Source of the DNA: UBA9732 sp052170315
GTDB lineage: Bacteria > Spirochaetota > Spirochaetia > Sphaerochaetales > Sphaerochaetaceae
Reading direction: 5' to 3'
NCBI GenBank assembly: GCA_052170315.1
Contig: JBQNAT010000004.1
Coordinates: forward strand, 1-64,000
Length of the DNA: 64,000 nt
In this document: positions 1 to 9,014 of the stretch, one piece after another
Numbering within the stretch: the stretch's first letter is position 1
How the letters are laid out: each line of letters opens with the position of its first letter
Notes under the pieces: generated by a model
Databases searched by the model: none
What the model was told of the DNA's origin: nothing
What the model saw: the letters and a program-made list of their open reading frames with translations, nothing else
Program-made: the position numbers and the translations under genes

Positions 1-287
1 TCGTCTGCCCCGAGTTCAGCAAGCAGGAAGAAACCTCAATAAGCGAAGCTGCCATTACCCAGATGATAAGCCACTGCCTTAACGAATATGAAGCTACAAT
101 GAAGGTGGAAAAGGTCACATACGCCCACGGAAACGAAGGCTATGACCTTGATATCAATATCAGGACTCCCATATCTATTTCTGCTCTTATGAAGGCCGAA
201 TTTGAAGAATACATTGCGGATTCTCTTGAAAAATACGGCGGAATCCTTATACATAAGGTTGTTTTAAACGTGAAAGCCTGGTCCTGA
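1..287 (+). CDS. C-terminal end of an unknown protein (5' truncated by window)
   Basis: The reading frame is open from base 3 to a TGA at 285-287 and no start is forced, so the gene most likely begins before the window. The 94 visible residues are acidic and soluble, with no membrane segment or signal. The internal ATG at 63 is only a formal start. The fragment ends one base before the convergent end of the pcnB-like gene. I do not recognise the family and assign no function. Confidence 0.6.
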   Translation, partial: VCPEFSKQEETSISEAAITQMISHCLNEYEATMKVEKVTYAHGNEGYDLDINIRTPISISALMKAEFEEYIADSLEKYGGILIHKVVLNVKAWS

Positions 288-288
288 T

Positions 289-1488
289 TCAGGCGTTTTC
301 CGCGGCTGATGTCTTAACAGGCATTGTTTTGCTTTTCTGTCTGTTTCTCTTTTTTCTTGCGGAGGTCCTGTTTTCTTCCCCTTTTCCGGCTAATGTTTTT
401 TTGCCCGGTCCTGCCTGCCGGTTCGGATTTCTGTGCCTTACGGCTCCCCTTGGAACACGCAGACCGTTTTCGGACATACAAAGGGCTGTAGCTGATTCAA
501 GTTCAAAGTTGGGAGGGGTTATGGGACTTAAAAGCACCTTGACCTGTCTGAGAAGGTCATTAAAAAGCTCCGTCTGATTCGCTATCCCTTTATCAACCGA
601 CAGGAACGGCAGTACCAGAGCCATATACATCCTGGCTTTTGAAACCTCTTCACCGCCTGAACGCCGTCCATTCACCTTGCTGTCAAGATTTTTAAGTGAA
701 TCATACAGCTGCGGAAAAGAGGCGTAAACTGAAATGGCGGGAAGCATGAAAACAAGAATCTTATAACTGTTAAGGCGTTTGAATATATCCGCGCTGCAGC
801 CGCACGCAAGTATTTTATTAACCTCTTCCGTCATCCTTGAAGTACTGACATCCGCAATAGCCGGAGCATAGTGCCTGATTGCAAGAGAAAGCCTTATCGG
901 TAGTCTGAAACCGGTAGTTACCGAATATTTTATTGCCCTTATCATCCTTACGGGATCTTCTTCAAAAGTCCTGTTCAGAGGAATAAGAGAGACAATCCGT
1001 TTTTTTCTGAAGTCCTCAAGGGCATTGTTGAAGTCTATGAGATTTCCTTTTATCGGGTCATAGTAAAGGCTGTTTATCGTAAAGTCCCTTCGCGTGGAAT
1101 CTTCTTCAATGGTACCGAAATCATTGTCGTTTGAATATTCGTGTTCCCTTACGCTGCGGAAGGTTGAAACTTCAATTATTTCCGAGCCGAAAGTTATATG
1201 TACAATTTTGAACCTGCGTCCTATTATTCTTGAATTATAAAAAAGCTTGTGTACCTGTCTTGGCAGAGCGGAAGTCGCAACATCAAAGTCTTTTGGTGTG
1301 CGTCCAAGGAGCAGGTCCCTTACGGCGCCGCCTACAAGATAGCTTTCATATCCCGCGTCATTAAGTTTTTTTATAACGCTGACGGCATTGCTGTTGATGA
1401 AAGCCTGATCTATCCTGTTTTCATCACTTGAATAAACACGGGCAACCGCATCCAATCCGTCGGCTCCCTTCTTATATCTGATTAACAT
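289..1488 (-). CDS. pcnB: PcnB-type poly(A) polymerase / tRNA nucleotidyltransferase family protein
   Basis: Class II nucleotidyltransferase that adds untemplated nucleotides to RNA 3' ends. The N-terminal head has the GGAVRD nucleotide-binding motif (about residues 53-58) followed by the DFDVATSA metal-binding aspartate pair. The phrase IIGRRFKIVHI is typical of PcnB-like poly(A) polymerases rather than CCA-adding enzymes, and no HD domain is present. The C-terminal ~60 residues are strongly basic and low in complexity, as in poly(A) polymerases that bind RNA. The ATG at 1488 (399 aa) is chosen; a TTG at 1527 would add 13 residues and neither has a good ribosome site. A separate cca gene at 13111 makes polyadenylation the more likely role here. 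Confidence 0.8.
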   Translation of the reverse strand: MLIRYKKGADGLDAVARVYSSDENRIDQAFINSNAVSVIKKLNDAGYESYLVGGAVRDLLLGRTPKDFDVATSALPRQVHKLFYNSRIIGRRFKIVHITFGSEIIEVSTFRSVREHEYSNDNDFGTIEEDSTRRDFTINSLYYDPIKGNLIDFNNALEDFRKKRIVSLIPLNRTFEEDPVRMIRAIKYSVTTGFRLPIRLSLAIRHYAPAIADVSTSRMTEEVNKILACGCSADIFKRLNSYKILVFMLPAISVYASFPQLYDSLKNLDSKVNGRRSGGEEVSKARMYMALVLPFLSVDKGIANQTELFNDLLRQVKVLLSPITPPNFELESATALCMSENGLRVPRGAVRHRNPNRQAGPGKKTLAGKGEENRTSARKKRNRQKSKTMPVKTSAAENA

Positions 1489-1498
1489 TACGCAGCCG

Positions 1499-1528
1499 TT
1501 GATAAAACTCAAATTTTTTATATACAAT
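1499..1528 (+). promoter_or_regulatory. Probable sigma-70 promoter of hisS
   Basis: TTGATA (1499-1504), an 18-base spacer and TACAAT (1523-1528) predict transcription from about 1535, giving a leader of roughly 40 bases that contains the GAGGTG ribosome site at 1565-1570. It lies at the 5' edge of the divergent pcnB gene. Confidence 0.5.
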
Positions 1529-1573
1529 AATTACACCAGATTTTTTTGAAAAAGACAACATATAGAGGTGATT

Positions 1574-2854
1574 ATGATAGAACCAAAAGTCCTGAAAGGA
1601 TTCAGGGACAGCCTTCCGCGGCAGGAAATAGTGAGACAGAAACTGATGGCTGAGGTCAGGGATATTTTAGGTTCGTTCGGCTTTGTTCCAATAGATACTC
1701 CCGCGCTTGAGTACACGGAAGTACTGCTTGGTAAAGGCGGCGGAGAAACGGACAAACAGATGTTCCGCTTTACTGACAACGGCGGACGCGATGTTGCTCT
1801 CCGTTTTGACCTCACCGTTCCCCTTGCCCGCTTTGTTGCGGCAAACTTCTCCCAGCTTTCCTTTCCTTTCAAGCGCTATCATATCGGCAAGGTCTGGCGC
1901 GGTGAAAAGCCGCAGAAAGGCAGATACAGGGAATTCTGGCAGTGCGACTTTGACATATTAGGCGTTGATAATGCCATGAGCGACTTTGAAATTCTTCTTC
2001 TCATTCACACCTGTCTCACCCGCATTGGCGCAGGCTCTTTCAAGGTCTCCGTTTCGCACCGGGGTCTCCTTAACCGCGTTCTCACCTCTTTAGGCATCCG
2101 TGAACACAACGCGGATGTACTTAGGGCCATTGACAAACTTGGAAAAATAGGACGCGACGGTGTCTGTGAAATACTTAAGGGAGACGGTCTTAAAGACGAT
2201 GATATATCTCAAATCCTGGATTTCATCTCAATAGGAAAAAAAGACTTTGAAACCACTCTTGTTTACCTTGAGGAAATATTAGGAGACTGTCCCGAAACGG
2301 AAAGGTTGAGAGCTATTCTTTTAATGATGAAAGCCTGCGGCATAGAAGACGATTTTGTACTGGATACTTCCATAACAAGAGGCCTTGACTACTATACCGG
2401 CATAGTCTATGAAACCCTTCTTACAGACATGCCGCAGATAGGTTCGATTTGCTCCGGAGGAAGGTACAACAACCTTGCCGGCCTTTATTCAAAAGAAAAA
2501 CTTCCTGGTGTGGGTTCCTGCATAGGACTGGATCGCCTGATTGCCGCTTTGGAAGAACTTAAAAGTCCAATAGTAACGAAGGCTTCTTTTGCGGACGTTA
2601 TGGTTGTTTCAAAAAAAGATGACATTGCATGGTCTGAAATCACAGCAATGAAGCTTCGAAGCCTTGGTGTAAGGGCAGACTCCTATGTTGGCGAAAAAAA
2701 CCTTGGACAGCAGTTCTCCTATGCAGAGAACAACGGTATACCCTATGTAGTTACTTCATGCGCAGGCGATAAATACAGCGTTAAAGAAATCTCAACAAGG
2801 AAAATGCTGGAAGACCTTACCATTGAAGATATCGTAAAGCTGGCAAATGACTGA
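1574..2854 (+). CDS. hisS: Histidyl-tRNA synthetase
   Basis: Class II aminoacyl-tRNA synthetase that charges tRNA-His in the cytoplasm. Class II motif 2 is visible around GKVWRGEKPQKGRYREFWQ, the histidine-specific HisA signature as TRGLDYYTGIVYE, and motif 3 near GVGSCIGLDRL. The C-terminal ~90 residues form the HGTP-type anticodon-binding domain. Length is 426 aa, as usual for the family. The ATG at 1574 is preferred over the GTG at 1568 because GAGGTG directly precedes it. The gene overlaps the following helicase by 8 bases, so the two are translationally coupled. Confidence 0.96.
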   Translation: MIEPKVLKGFRDSLPRQEIVRQKLMAEVRDILGSFGFVPIDTPALEYTEVLLGKGGGETDKQMFRFTDNGGRDVALRFDLTVPLARFVAANFSQLSFPFKRYHIGKVWRGEKPQKGRYREFWQCDFDILGVDNAMSDFEILLLIHTCLTRIGAGSFKVSVSHRGLLNRVLTSLGIREHNADVLRAIDKLGKIGRDGVCEILKGDGLKDDDISQILDFISIGKKDFETTLVYLEEILGDCPETERLRAILLMMKACGIEDDFVLDTSITRGLDYYTGIVYETLLTDMPQIGSICSGGRYNNLAGLYSKEKLPGVGSCIGLDRLIAALEELKSPIVTKASFADVMVVSKKDDIAWSEITAMKLRSLGVRADSYVGEKNLGQQFSYAENNGIPYVVTSCAGDKYSVKEISTRKMLEDLTIEDIVKLAND

Positions 2855-5387
2855 TTTCAAAGAACTTCCCGTTTATCGGCACAAACAGGTAATTTTAGAT
2901 GCTCTTGCTGCAAATCAGGTTATTGTCGTAGAAAGTCCGACAGGTTCGGGAAAGACTACGCAGATACCTCTGATTCTTAAAGAAGCGGGATATGCTGAAG
3001 GCGGGGTCATTGGTATAACGCAGCCGCGTCGCATAGCTACGCTGAGTGTATGCTCGTTTATCAAAAAACAGATAGAAAATGAAGGTCTACCTGAAAATTA
3101 CTGTGCATATAAAATGCGCTTTTACGATACCACGGACCCGGGTACGCGCATAAAGATTCTTACTGACGGCATGCTTTTGCAGGAGCTTAAAGCAGACCCG
3201 ACGCTTTCAAAATACAGCGTTATAATGGTTGATGAAGCCCATGAAAGAAGCCTTAACATTGACTTTATTCTTGGGCTTCTTAAGCAGATTATTGCCGTCC
3301 GTACTGAATTAAAGGTTATAATTTCTTCCGCCACACTTAACACAAAAGCGTTTTCAAAGTATTTCTCAAATCCCGCTACGCATGAAGGCGCGCCCATAAT
3401 ATCAATAAAAGCAAGGGTTTATGACGTTGACGTAAAGTATTTTCCCCTCAAGATGAAGGGAGATACCAACGAAACCTCGCATGCCGTCTGCGTTATAATC
3501 AACCAGCTTCTTAAGCGTTTCAGGGAAAACGGATACAAGGACAGCGAAGATACTCTTGTATTCCTTCCCGGCGAGTTTGACATCAAAATGGCCATGCAGC
3601 AGATTTATGTCGAATGCGATACAGAGCATCTTCAGGTATACCCTCTCTACGGACGTCTTAATAAGGAAGAGCAGCAGCTTGTTTTTGAGAAAACAGAGCC
3701 CGGCAGAATGAAAGTAGTCCTGGCGACAAACATTGCCGAAACCTCGCTTACAATAGACGGCATACGCGTTGTGATAGACTGCGGTTTTGCCAAGATAAAC
3801 TATTACAATCAAACGGATTTCACCTCTTCTCTTGTCCTGCGTCCAATAAGCCGTTCTTCCGCCGAACAGCGCAGGGGACGTGCCGGAAGAACAGCTCCGG
3901 GAACCTGCTACAGGCTCTATTCAAAAGAGGACTACGAAGCGCGTATTCTCTGGACGCCTGAAGAGATTCTCAGAACGGACCTTTCCGAAGTCGTTTTAAG
4001 AATGGTAGACCTTGGCATCTATGACTTTGAAAAGTTTCCGTATGTCACAAAGCCTGATTCAAAAGCCCTTGCCAGCGGAGAGAAAACCCTGAGGCTTCTT
4101 GATGCAATTGATGATAACAGACACCTTACACAAACCGGCGCGGTCATGGTCCGCTACCCTCTTCTGCCGCGTCATTCGCGCTGTCTTGCCGAATCCTTAA
4201 AGCGTTATCCCGAAATACTTAAACCTGTAATAATCTGTATCAGCTTCCTTTCAGGAAGAACTCCGTTTGTCCTTCCTTCGGGAGAAGAAGATATGGCAAG
4301 GTCTGCCCACAGGCATTTTAACAGTCCTTACGGAGATTTTGTAAACTATCAGACTATTTACAACAGCTATGCCGCCCTTGAAAGCCCTTCCAAACGTGAA
4401 TCTTTCTGCAAAGCCAATTACCTTGACCGGCAAAGCATGGATGAAATTCTTCACATAACTGAACAGCTGTGCCAGATAACTGACGAAATTGGCGTGCCTG
4501 TCAGCGAATGCCGCATTAATGACGCTCAGACTTTTGCCCATGAGCTTCTGGTATGCCTTGGCTCAGGCCTTCTTCAGTACGTATGTGCCAAGAAAAAAGC
4601 TTTTGTTTACAGAACAATTACTACCGACGAAATTTATATCCATCCCGGCTCCGCATGGTTCAGGGACCCCCCTCAGTACATTCTTGCCGGTGAAATAGTT
4701 ATGACCGCAAAAATGTACGCCCGTACCGTTTCTCCGCTGCGTCCCGAATGGGTGGTCAATGAAATATCCCCGTCCCTTTCTGAACGGCTTAAAAAAATGG
4801 TACGCCGCAAAGATAAGGAAAGGGATACCGATAAGGATTCAATGTCAGGGCGCGGCGGAGAAAAGACAATGCGGCTGTACGGTCTGGAACTTCCTGTACT
4901 GACGGAAACAGGCAAAAAGAGCCGAAGAATTGTTGTTATTCCCGTAAAAGACCTTCCTTCTCTGTCACGGTCCTACAAAAAGGCCTCAAGGCATCCTAAA
5001 AGCACATTTGCAGCTGTTCTTTTCAGGGACAGGTATCTTCTTTACGGAGAGCGTCTGCATGAGATTGCGGGTCTTTCAGGAAGATACAGTATTAATGAAG
5101 ATTCCTATGTTGAAAAACCGTGTCGGAACGTATTTTATTTGGATAACATCAAAGAGATAATTCCGTATCTTTCCCAAATTATGAAGATTTCTCCTCTGAG
5201 AGAGAAAAATCGTTTGGGATTTATAGAACTTCTTGTGTCCGGTAAATCAGGCATTTTCTTTCATGTGAACAGAAGTTTCACCGATGCTCTGAACAATACT
5301 GCCTATGCCCTTCTTGGAATTCTTGATAATGAGGATATTCCGGAAGCGCGAAAGACTTACAACAGAATTCTTAAGATGCTTGATTGA
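2847..5387 (+). CDS. hrpA: DEAH-box ATP-dependent RNA helicase, HrpA-like
   Basis: Superfamily 2 helicase of the DEAH/RHA type. Walker A PTGSGKTT lies at residues 31-38, the DEAH box at 129-132, SSATL follows as motif III, and QRRGRAGR is motif VI. After the two RecA-like domains comes the winged-helix/ratchet (HA2) region and a long C-terminal part with a basic linker. At 846 aa it is shorter than E. coli HrpA (about 1300) and close to HrpB in length, but the motif wording is closer to HrpA. Role is likely RNA or ribonucleoprotein remodelling. It starts inside hisS by an 8-base overlap. Confidence 0.85.
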   Translation: MTDFKELPVYRHKQVILDALAANQVIVVESPTGSGKTTQIPLILKEAGYAEGGVIGITQPRRIATLSVCSFIKKQIENEGLPENYCAYKMRFYDTTDPGTRIKILTDGMLLQELKADPTLSKYSVIMVDEAHERSLNIDFILGLLKQIIAVRTELKVIISSATLNTKAFSKYFSNPATHEGAPIISIKARVYDVDVKYFPLKMKGDTNETSHAVCVIINQLLKRFRENGYKDSEDTLVFLPGEFDIKMAMQQIYVECDTEHLQVYPLYGRLNKEEQQLVFEKTEPGRMKVVLATNIAETSLTIDGIRVVIDCGFAKINYYNQTDFTSSLVLRPISRSSAEQRRGRAGRTAPGTCYRLYSKEDYEARILWTPEEILRTDLSEVVLRMVDLGIYDFEKFPYVTKPDSKALASGEKTLRLLDAIDDNRHLTQTGAVMVRYPLLPRHSRCLAESLKRYPEILKPVIICISFLSGRTPFVLPSGEEDMARSAHRHFNSPYGDFVNYQTIYNSYAALESPSKRESFCKANYLDRQSMDEILHITEQLCQITDEIGVPVSECRINDAQTFAHELLVCLGSGLLQYVCAKKKAFVYRTITTDEIYIHPGSAWFRDPPQYILAGEIVMTAKMYARTVSPLRPEWVVNEISPSLSERLKKMVRRKDKERDTDKDSMSGRGGEKTMRLYGLELPVLTETGKKSRRIVVIPVKDLPSLSRSYKKASRHPKSTFAAVLFRDRYLLYGERLHEIAGLSGRYSINEDSYVEKPCRNVFYLDNIKEIIPYLSQIMKISPLREKNRLGFIELLVSGKSGIFFHVNRSFTDALNNTAYALLGILDNEDIPEARKTYNRILKMLD

Positions 5388-5412
5388 AAGTAAATCTTAT
5401 ACGTTATAAAAT
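5384..5412 (+). promoter_or_regulatory. Promoter with predicted +1 at the start codon of the DHQS-like gene
   Basis: TTGAAA (5384-5389), a 17-base spacer and TAAAAT (5407-5412) place +1 at 5419, exactly the A of the ATG. There is no Shine-Dalgarno, so the transcript would be leaderless. The -35 overlaps the hrpA stop codon region. Confidence 0.55.
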
Positions 5413-5418
5413 TGTTAT

Positions 5419-6462
5419 ATGCAGGAAATTCTGACTTGTCTTGGAACCAGAGTGCTGATGGCAAAAGACTTCACGGACCTCTCCTATCATGTCGGTACAT
5501 ATTTAAACAGGACTCTCTGGATTTGTGATTCCAATACCGCGAAAATGGCAAGGCCTCTTCCTTCTCCCAACGTCATTCTTGAATACGGTGAATCGTCAAA
5601 GAGTTTTACCTGCGTTGAAAAAATCCTTAAAGCAGCTGTTGATAACGCTCTTGGAAGAGACTGTTCCTTCATAGCTCTGGGCGGAGGAATGATTTGTGAT
5701 ATTACCGCTTTTGCCGCGTCTATTTACATGAGAGGTTGCAAGGTAATCTTCATACCTACAACACTTGCAGCAATGGCAGATGCTGTCATTGGAGGAAAAA
5801 CCTCAATCAACTTCCGTTTCATGAAAGACATGGTAGGCACTTTCTTTCCCGCCAACGAGGCTCTGATTTGCACGGATTCTCTTAAGTCTCTTGCACATAA
5901 AGAATTCATTACAGGTTTTGCCGATACCCTGAAACACAGTCTGCTGACAAAGGAAGATTCGCTTTTCAATCTTCTTGCGTCTCAAAAACAGCGGATTATG
6001 GTCCGCGACACATCCCTTCTTGATGAAATAATTACATTGTCTCTTAATGTAAAAAAGTCCTACGTTGAAAACGACCCTTATGAACGTCTTGGTATACGCG
6101 CCGCTTTGAATGTAGGAAGCTCCTTTGCCCACGCGCTTCAAAGCATGTCCCGACTACAATGGTCTTACGGTCAGGCAACTGCATGGGGTATATGTAAATC
6201 TGTTGAGGCAAGCCGGGAGCTTGGGCTTTGCGACTCTTCGTTTTCCGCCGGTGTTCTAAAGCTTTTTGCCTTCTATGAATATAATACTTCTTTCCGTATT
6301 CAGCGCGGAGACTGGAAAGACTTCAGGCTTCAGCTTAATAGAGATAAAAATACCGTTAATGGAATTGTCAAGTTCACTCTTTTGAAAGGCCAGGGCGAAT
6401 ACGAGATACGTGAGCTTGACGACGAGCTTATCAAGAAGCTTGTTATGTACGCGTCTGTTTAA
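5419..6462 (+). CDS. 3-dehydroquinate synthase-like protein with altered metal site
   Basis: Sugar-phosphate-cyclase fold related to AroB, which makes 3-dehydroquinate from DAHP in the shikimate pathway. The NAD-binding segment ALGGGMICD, the IPTTLAAMADAVIGGKTSIN stretch and a 347-aa length fit the family. However, the three zinc ligands of classical enzymes look changed: the Glu of the GxAExxK motif is Asp (GFADTLKH), the first His of the NxGHTxGH motif is Ser (NVGSSFAH), and the His of the HGE motif is Tyr (SYGQAT). The GKN motif is MKD. Family membership is clear, the reaction is not; it could be a divergent synthase or a paralogue with another substrate. No other aro gene lies in the window. 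Confidence 0.65.
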   Translation: MQEILTCLGTRVLMAKDFTDLSYHVGTYLNRTLWICDSNTAKMARPLPSPNVILEYGESSKSFTCVEKILKAAVDNALGRDCSFIALGGGMICDITAFAASIYMRGCKVIFIPTTLAAMADAVIGGKTSINFRFMKDMVGTFFPANEALICTDSLKSLAHKEFITGFADTLKHSLLTKEDSLFNLLASQKQRIMVRDTSLLDEIITLSLNVKKSYVENDPYERLGIRAALNVGSSFAHALQSMSRLQWSYGQATAWGICKSVEASRELGLCDSSFSAGVLKLFAFYEYNTSFRIQRGDWKDFRLQLNRDKNTVNGIVKFTLLKGQGEYEIRELDDELIKKLVMYASV

Positions 6463-6494
6463 TTTCATCGGAAAATTAAATTTTAATAGCATTA

Positions 6495-6512
6495 CCGATG
6501 CAATAACATCGG
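6495..6512 (+). other. Small inverted repeat after the DHQS-like gene
   Basis: CCGATG and CATCGG form a perfect 6-base stem around a 6-base loop, 32 bases after the stop codon. It is not followed by a clear T run, so it is a weak terminator or a protein-binding site at best. The rest of the 212-base gap (6463-6674) holds the repeat and promoter listed separately and no credible ORF. Confidence 0.3.
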
Positions 6513-6617
6513 CTTTGTGTTGTAAAATCCATTTTCCGAGTATATGCATGGCGTCAAGTTTGGTTGGGGCGATAATACCATTGGAAATAACCGGTGATTC
6601 ACTTTTGCCTCTTCCTG

Positions 6618-6647
6618 CCCTTCTTTATAAAGCCCTTCTTTATAAAG
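6618..6647 (+). repeat. Perfect 15-base tandem duplication upstream of the cysteine desulfurase
   Basis: The 15-mer CCCTTCTTTATAAAG occurs twice without a gap (6618-6632 and 6633-6647), ending 14 bases before the TATAAT of the next gene. It contains TTTATAAA, itself palindromic. It may be a recent slippage duplication or a two-site operator. Confidence 0.7.
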
Positions 6648-6661
6648 AAAGCGTTTTGCAA

Positions 6662-6667
6662 TATAAT
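6662..6667 (+). promoter_or_regulatory. Consensus -10 element directly upstream of the cysteine desulfurase
   Basis: A perfect TATAAT ends 7 bases before the ATG at 6675. The predicted +1 is 6674, so the message would be effectively leaderless. The -35 position (6639-6644, TTTATA) is weak and falls in the tandem duplication. Confidence 0.5.
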
Positions 6668-6674
6668 CCATTTT

Positions 6675-7829
6675 ATGCACTACTTTGATTGGACCGCGAC
6701 CTCGCCAATGGGAAAAAAGGCAATAAAAACCTACTGCGAAGTAGCGGAAAAATATATCGGAAACCCATCCTCTGCTCACCCGCTTGGACGGGAAGCCAGG
6801 GAGCGTCTTGAGGACGAAAGAGCTGAGACAGCAGCATTTACAGGAGCAAAAAAGGAGCATATCTATTTTACAGGCGGTGGGACGGAAAGCAACGCGATAG
6901 TGCTTTCGTCGCTTCTGTCATCACCATCGCCCGGAGAAATCATTACCACGGGAATCGAACATTCGTCGGTTCTTGAGTTTAAAAAAACATTGGAGAAAGC
7001 AGGATGGACGTTTACGGCGCTTAAATGCCCTGGCGGATATCTTGCTACTGAAACGCTTGTTAATGCCTTGAATGAAAGGACACGCATGGTATGCTTCATG
7101 AAAGTCAACAATGTCACAGGTACGGTACTTGACACGGCGGGGCTTGCGAAGGCCGTTAGAGATTATTCAAAAAACACAGGCAGAAACATACATATTCACT
7201 GCGATGCGGTTCAAGCGCTTGGAAAGATACCGTTTAACGTTCAAAGTGAAGATTTTGACAGCGCTGCCTTCAGCGCTCATAAGTTCTGCGGTCCAAGAGG
7301 TGTAGGAATTCTTTATTGCAGAAATAAAGCGATACTTTCCCTTTCAAGAGGTGGAGGTCAGGAAAAAGGCCTGCGTCCGGGGACGGAGAATCTAAGCGGA
7401 ATATGCGCAATGAATGCAGCGCTTGAGGAAGCTCTTGAAGTTTTGGATGTAAATTATAAACTAATCCTTGGTTACAGAAAGCTTATAGAAGAAACCGCAT
7501 TATCCTGCGGTTACAGAATATTGTCACCGTTGAGTGCCAGCGGTAAAGACTTTTCACCCTACATAATCAATATTTCGGTCAAGCCTGTTCCTTCCGAGGT
7601 ATTTCTGCGCGTTATGGCGGACAAAGGCTTCTGTCTTTCCGCCGGAAGCGCCTGCTCTTCAAATTCAAGGGGAAAGGCGGAAAGCGTCCTTGCGGCTATG
7701 GACTTTGACCATAAGGAAAGAATGTCAAGCGTTAGGATTTCTATGGGAACGGGGACAGCAATCACTGATGTCACAGAGCTTTGCAAAGCTCTGAAGGATG
7801 CCGCAAGGGAGTTTGGCAATGGACTTTGA
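6675..7829 (+). CDS. Cysteine desulfurase (NifS/IscS family)
   Basis: PLP enzyme that removes sulfur from cysteine as an enzyme-bound persulfide. The start MHYFDWTATSP is the usual N-terminus of the family, so the ATG at 6675 is used (384 aa). Visible are the GGTESNA phosphate-binding motif, the HCDAVQ aspartate segment, the PLP-lysine motif FSAHKFCGPRGVG, and the catalytic cysteine in AGSACSSNS. It is followed at once by thiI, whose start overlaps its end by 11 bases. That pairing, as in Bacillus nifZ-thiI, suggests it supplies sulfur to ThiI for tRNA 4-thiouridine, though a general Fe-S role is possible. Confidence 0.88.
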   Translation: MHYFDWTATSPMGKKAIKTYCEVAEKYIGNPSSAHPLGREARERLEDERAETAAFTGAKKEHIYFTGGGTESNAIVLSSLLSSPSPGEIITTGIEHSSVLEFKKTLEKAGWTFTALKCPGGYLATETLVNALNERTRMVCFMKVNNVTGTVLDTAGLAKAVRDYSKNTGRNIHIHCDAVQALGKIPFNVQSEDFDSAAFSAHKFCGPRGVGILYCRNKAILSLSRGGGQEKGLRPGTENLSGICAMNAALEEALEVLDVNYKLILGYRKLIEETALSCGYRILSPLSASGKDFSPYIINISVKPVPSEVFLRVMADKGFCLSAGSACSSNSRGKAESVLAAMDFDHKERMSSVRISMGTGTAITDVTELCKALKDAAREFGNGL

Positions 7830-9012
7830 TGTAAACAACAGCAACCTTTATCTGATAAGGCTGGGAGAGATAAGCCTTAAGGGCATGAACAGGAGCTTTT
7901 TTGAAAAAAAGCTAAAGAACAACATAAAGCTTAAGCTCCGCCCTTACCACAGTCTTCTGAGCAGGGAAAAAGGACGTTTTTATCTTTATGTTGACAGGGA
8001 TTGTCCTGAAGAGAAAGTTATAACAACCCTTAAAACGACATTCGGCGTGGTAGGCTTTTCAAAAGCTGTTGTCTGTGAAAAAGATTGGGGCATAATGGTT
8101 CAGAACGCAAAGCAACTTATAGAAAAAGAGCCTTTTTCAGACGGCTGCGGTACGTTTAAGGTTGAATCAAGACGCTCGGATAAGGGTTTTTTCATGAACA
8201 GCTATCAAATTGAATCCGAGCTTGGCGATGTTGTCCTTAACCGCTATCCTGATATGAAGGTCAATGTGAAGCACCCGGAGAAGGAACTGAGAGTGGAGGT
8301 CCGCGACAAGGTTTACATGTATACTTCTCCTGTTTCGGGTCCGGGCGGTCTTCCTGTGGGAACTGCGGGAAAGGGTCTGCTTCTGCTTTCGGGAGGAATA
8401 GATTCCCCTGTCGCGGGTTGGCGGATGGCTAAGAGAGGCCTTACTCAGGACTGCCTGTATTTCCATGCCTATCCCTACACCTCTGAAATGGCTCTTCAGA
8501 AAGTCAAAGACCTTGTAGCTCTTATTGCGCCCTACAATCAGGGAACTACTCTTGTTGTGATTAATTTTACCGAATGCGAGCTATGGATAAAGGAGCATTC
8601 TAAGGAAGAAGAGCATACTCTTATGATGAGAGCCTGCATGATGAAAGTGGCCAACGCAATTGCAAAAAAACGCGGGTGCAAGGTTCTTGTCACGGGCGAG
8701 GCCTTAGGACAGGTTGCATCCCAGACGCTTGAAAGCATTTGTTTTACAAACAGCATGTCGGAACTTCCTGTACTCAGGCCTCTTGTTTCCATGGATAAGG
8801 ATGAGATTATCAATACTGCCCGTCAGATTGGCACTTATGAGACAAGTATTCTGCCTTACGATGACTGCTGTGTCATTTTCAGTCCCAGGCATCCGCTTGT
8901 AAGGCCTGAAGTGGAACAGGAAAAGAAATCGTTTATACACATGAACATAGACGAGCTTCTTGAAAAGGCTGTCAGTGAAGCGCAGGAGTTTGAATTCAGC
9001 AGCAGTATTTAA
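7819..9012 (+). CDS. thiI: tRNA 4-thiouridine synthase ThiI (no rhodanese domain)
   Basis: ThiI adenylates U8 of tRNA and inserts sulfur. An N-terminal ferredoxin-like plus THUMP region (about residues 1-165) precedes the PP-loop ATPase domain with the SGGIDSPV motif. The protein ends after the ATPase domain (397 aa), lacking the C-terminal rhodanese domain of E. coli ThiI, as in many bacteria that use a dedicated cysteine desulfurase. The ATG at 7819 has AGGGAG seven bases upstream and overlaps the desulfurase gene; the ATG at 7798 is less likely. It converges on the lipoprotein gene with two bases between stop codons. Confidence 0.92.
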   Translation: MDFDVNNSNLYLIRLGEISLKGMNRSFFEKKLKNNIKLKLRPYHSLLSREKGRFYLYVDRDCPEEKVITTLKTTFGVVGFSKAVVCEKDWGIMVQNAKQLIEKEPFSDGCGTFKVESRRSDKGFFMNSYQIESELGDVVLNRYPDMKVNVKHPEKELRVEVRDKVYMYTSPVSGPGGLPVGTAGKGLLLLSGGIDSPVAGWRMAKRGLTQDCLYFHAYPYTSEMALQKVKDLVALIAPYNQGTTLVVINFTECELWIKEHSKEEEHTLMMRACMMKVANAIAKKRGCKVLVTGEALGQVASQTLESICFTNSMSELPVLRPLVSMDKDEIINTARQIGTYETSILPYDDCCVIFSPRHPLVRPEVEQEKKSFIHMNIDELLEKAVSEAQEFEFSSSI

Positions 9013-9014
9013 AA

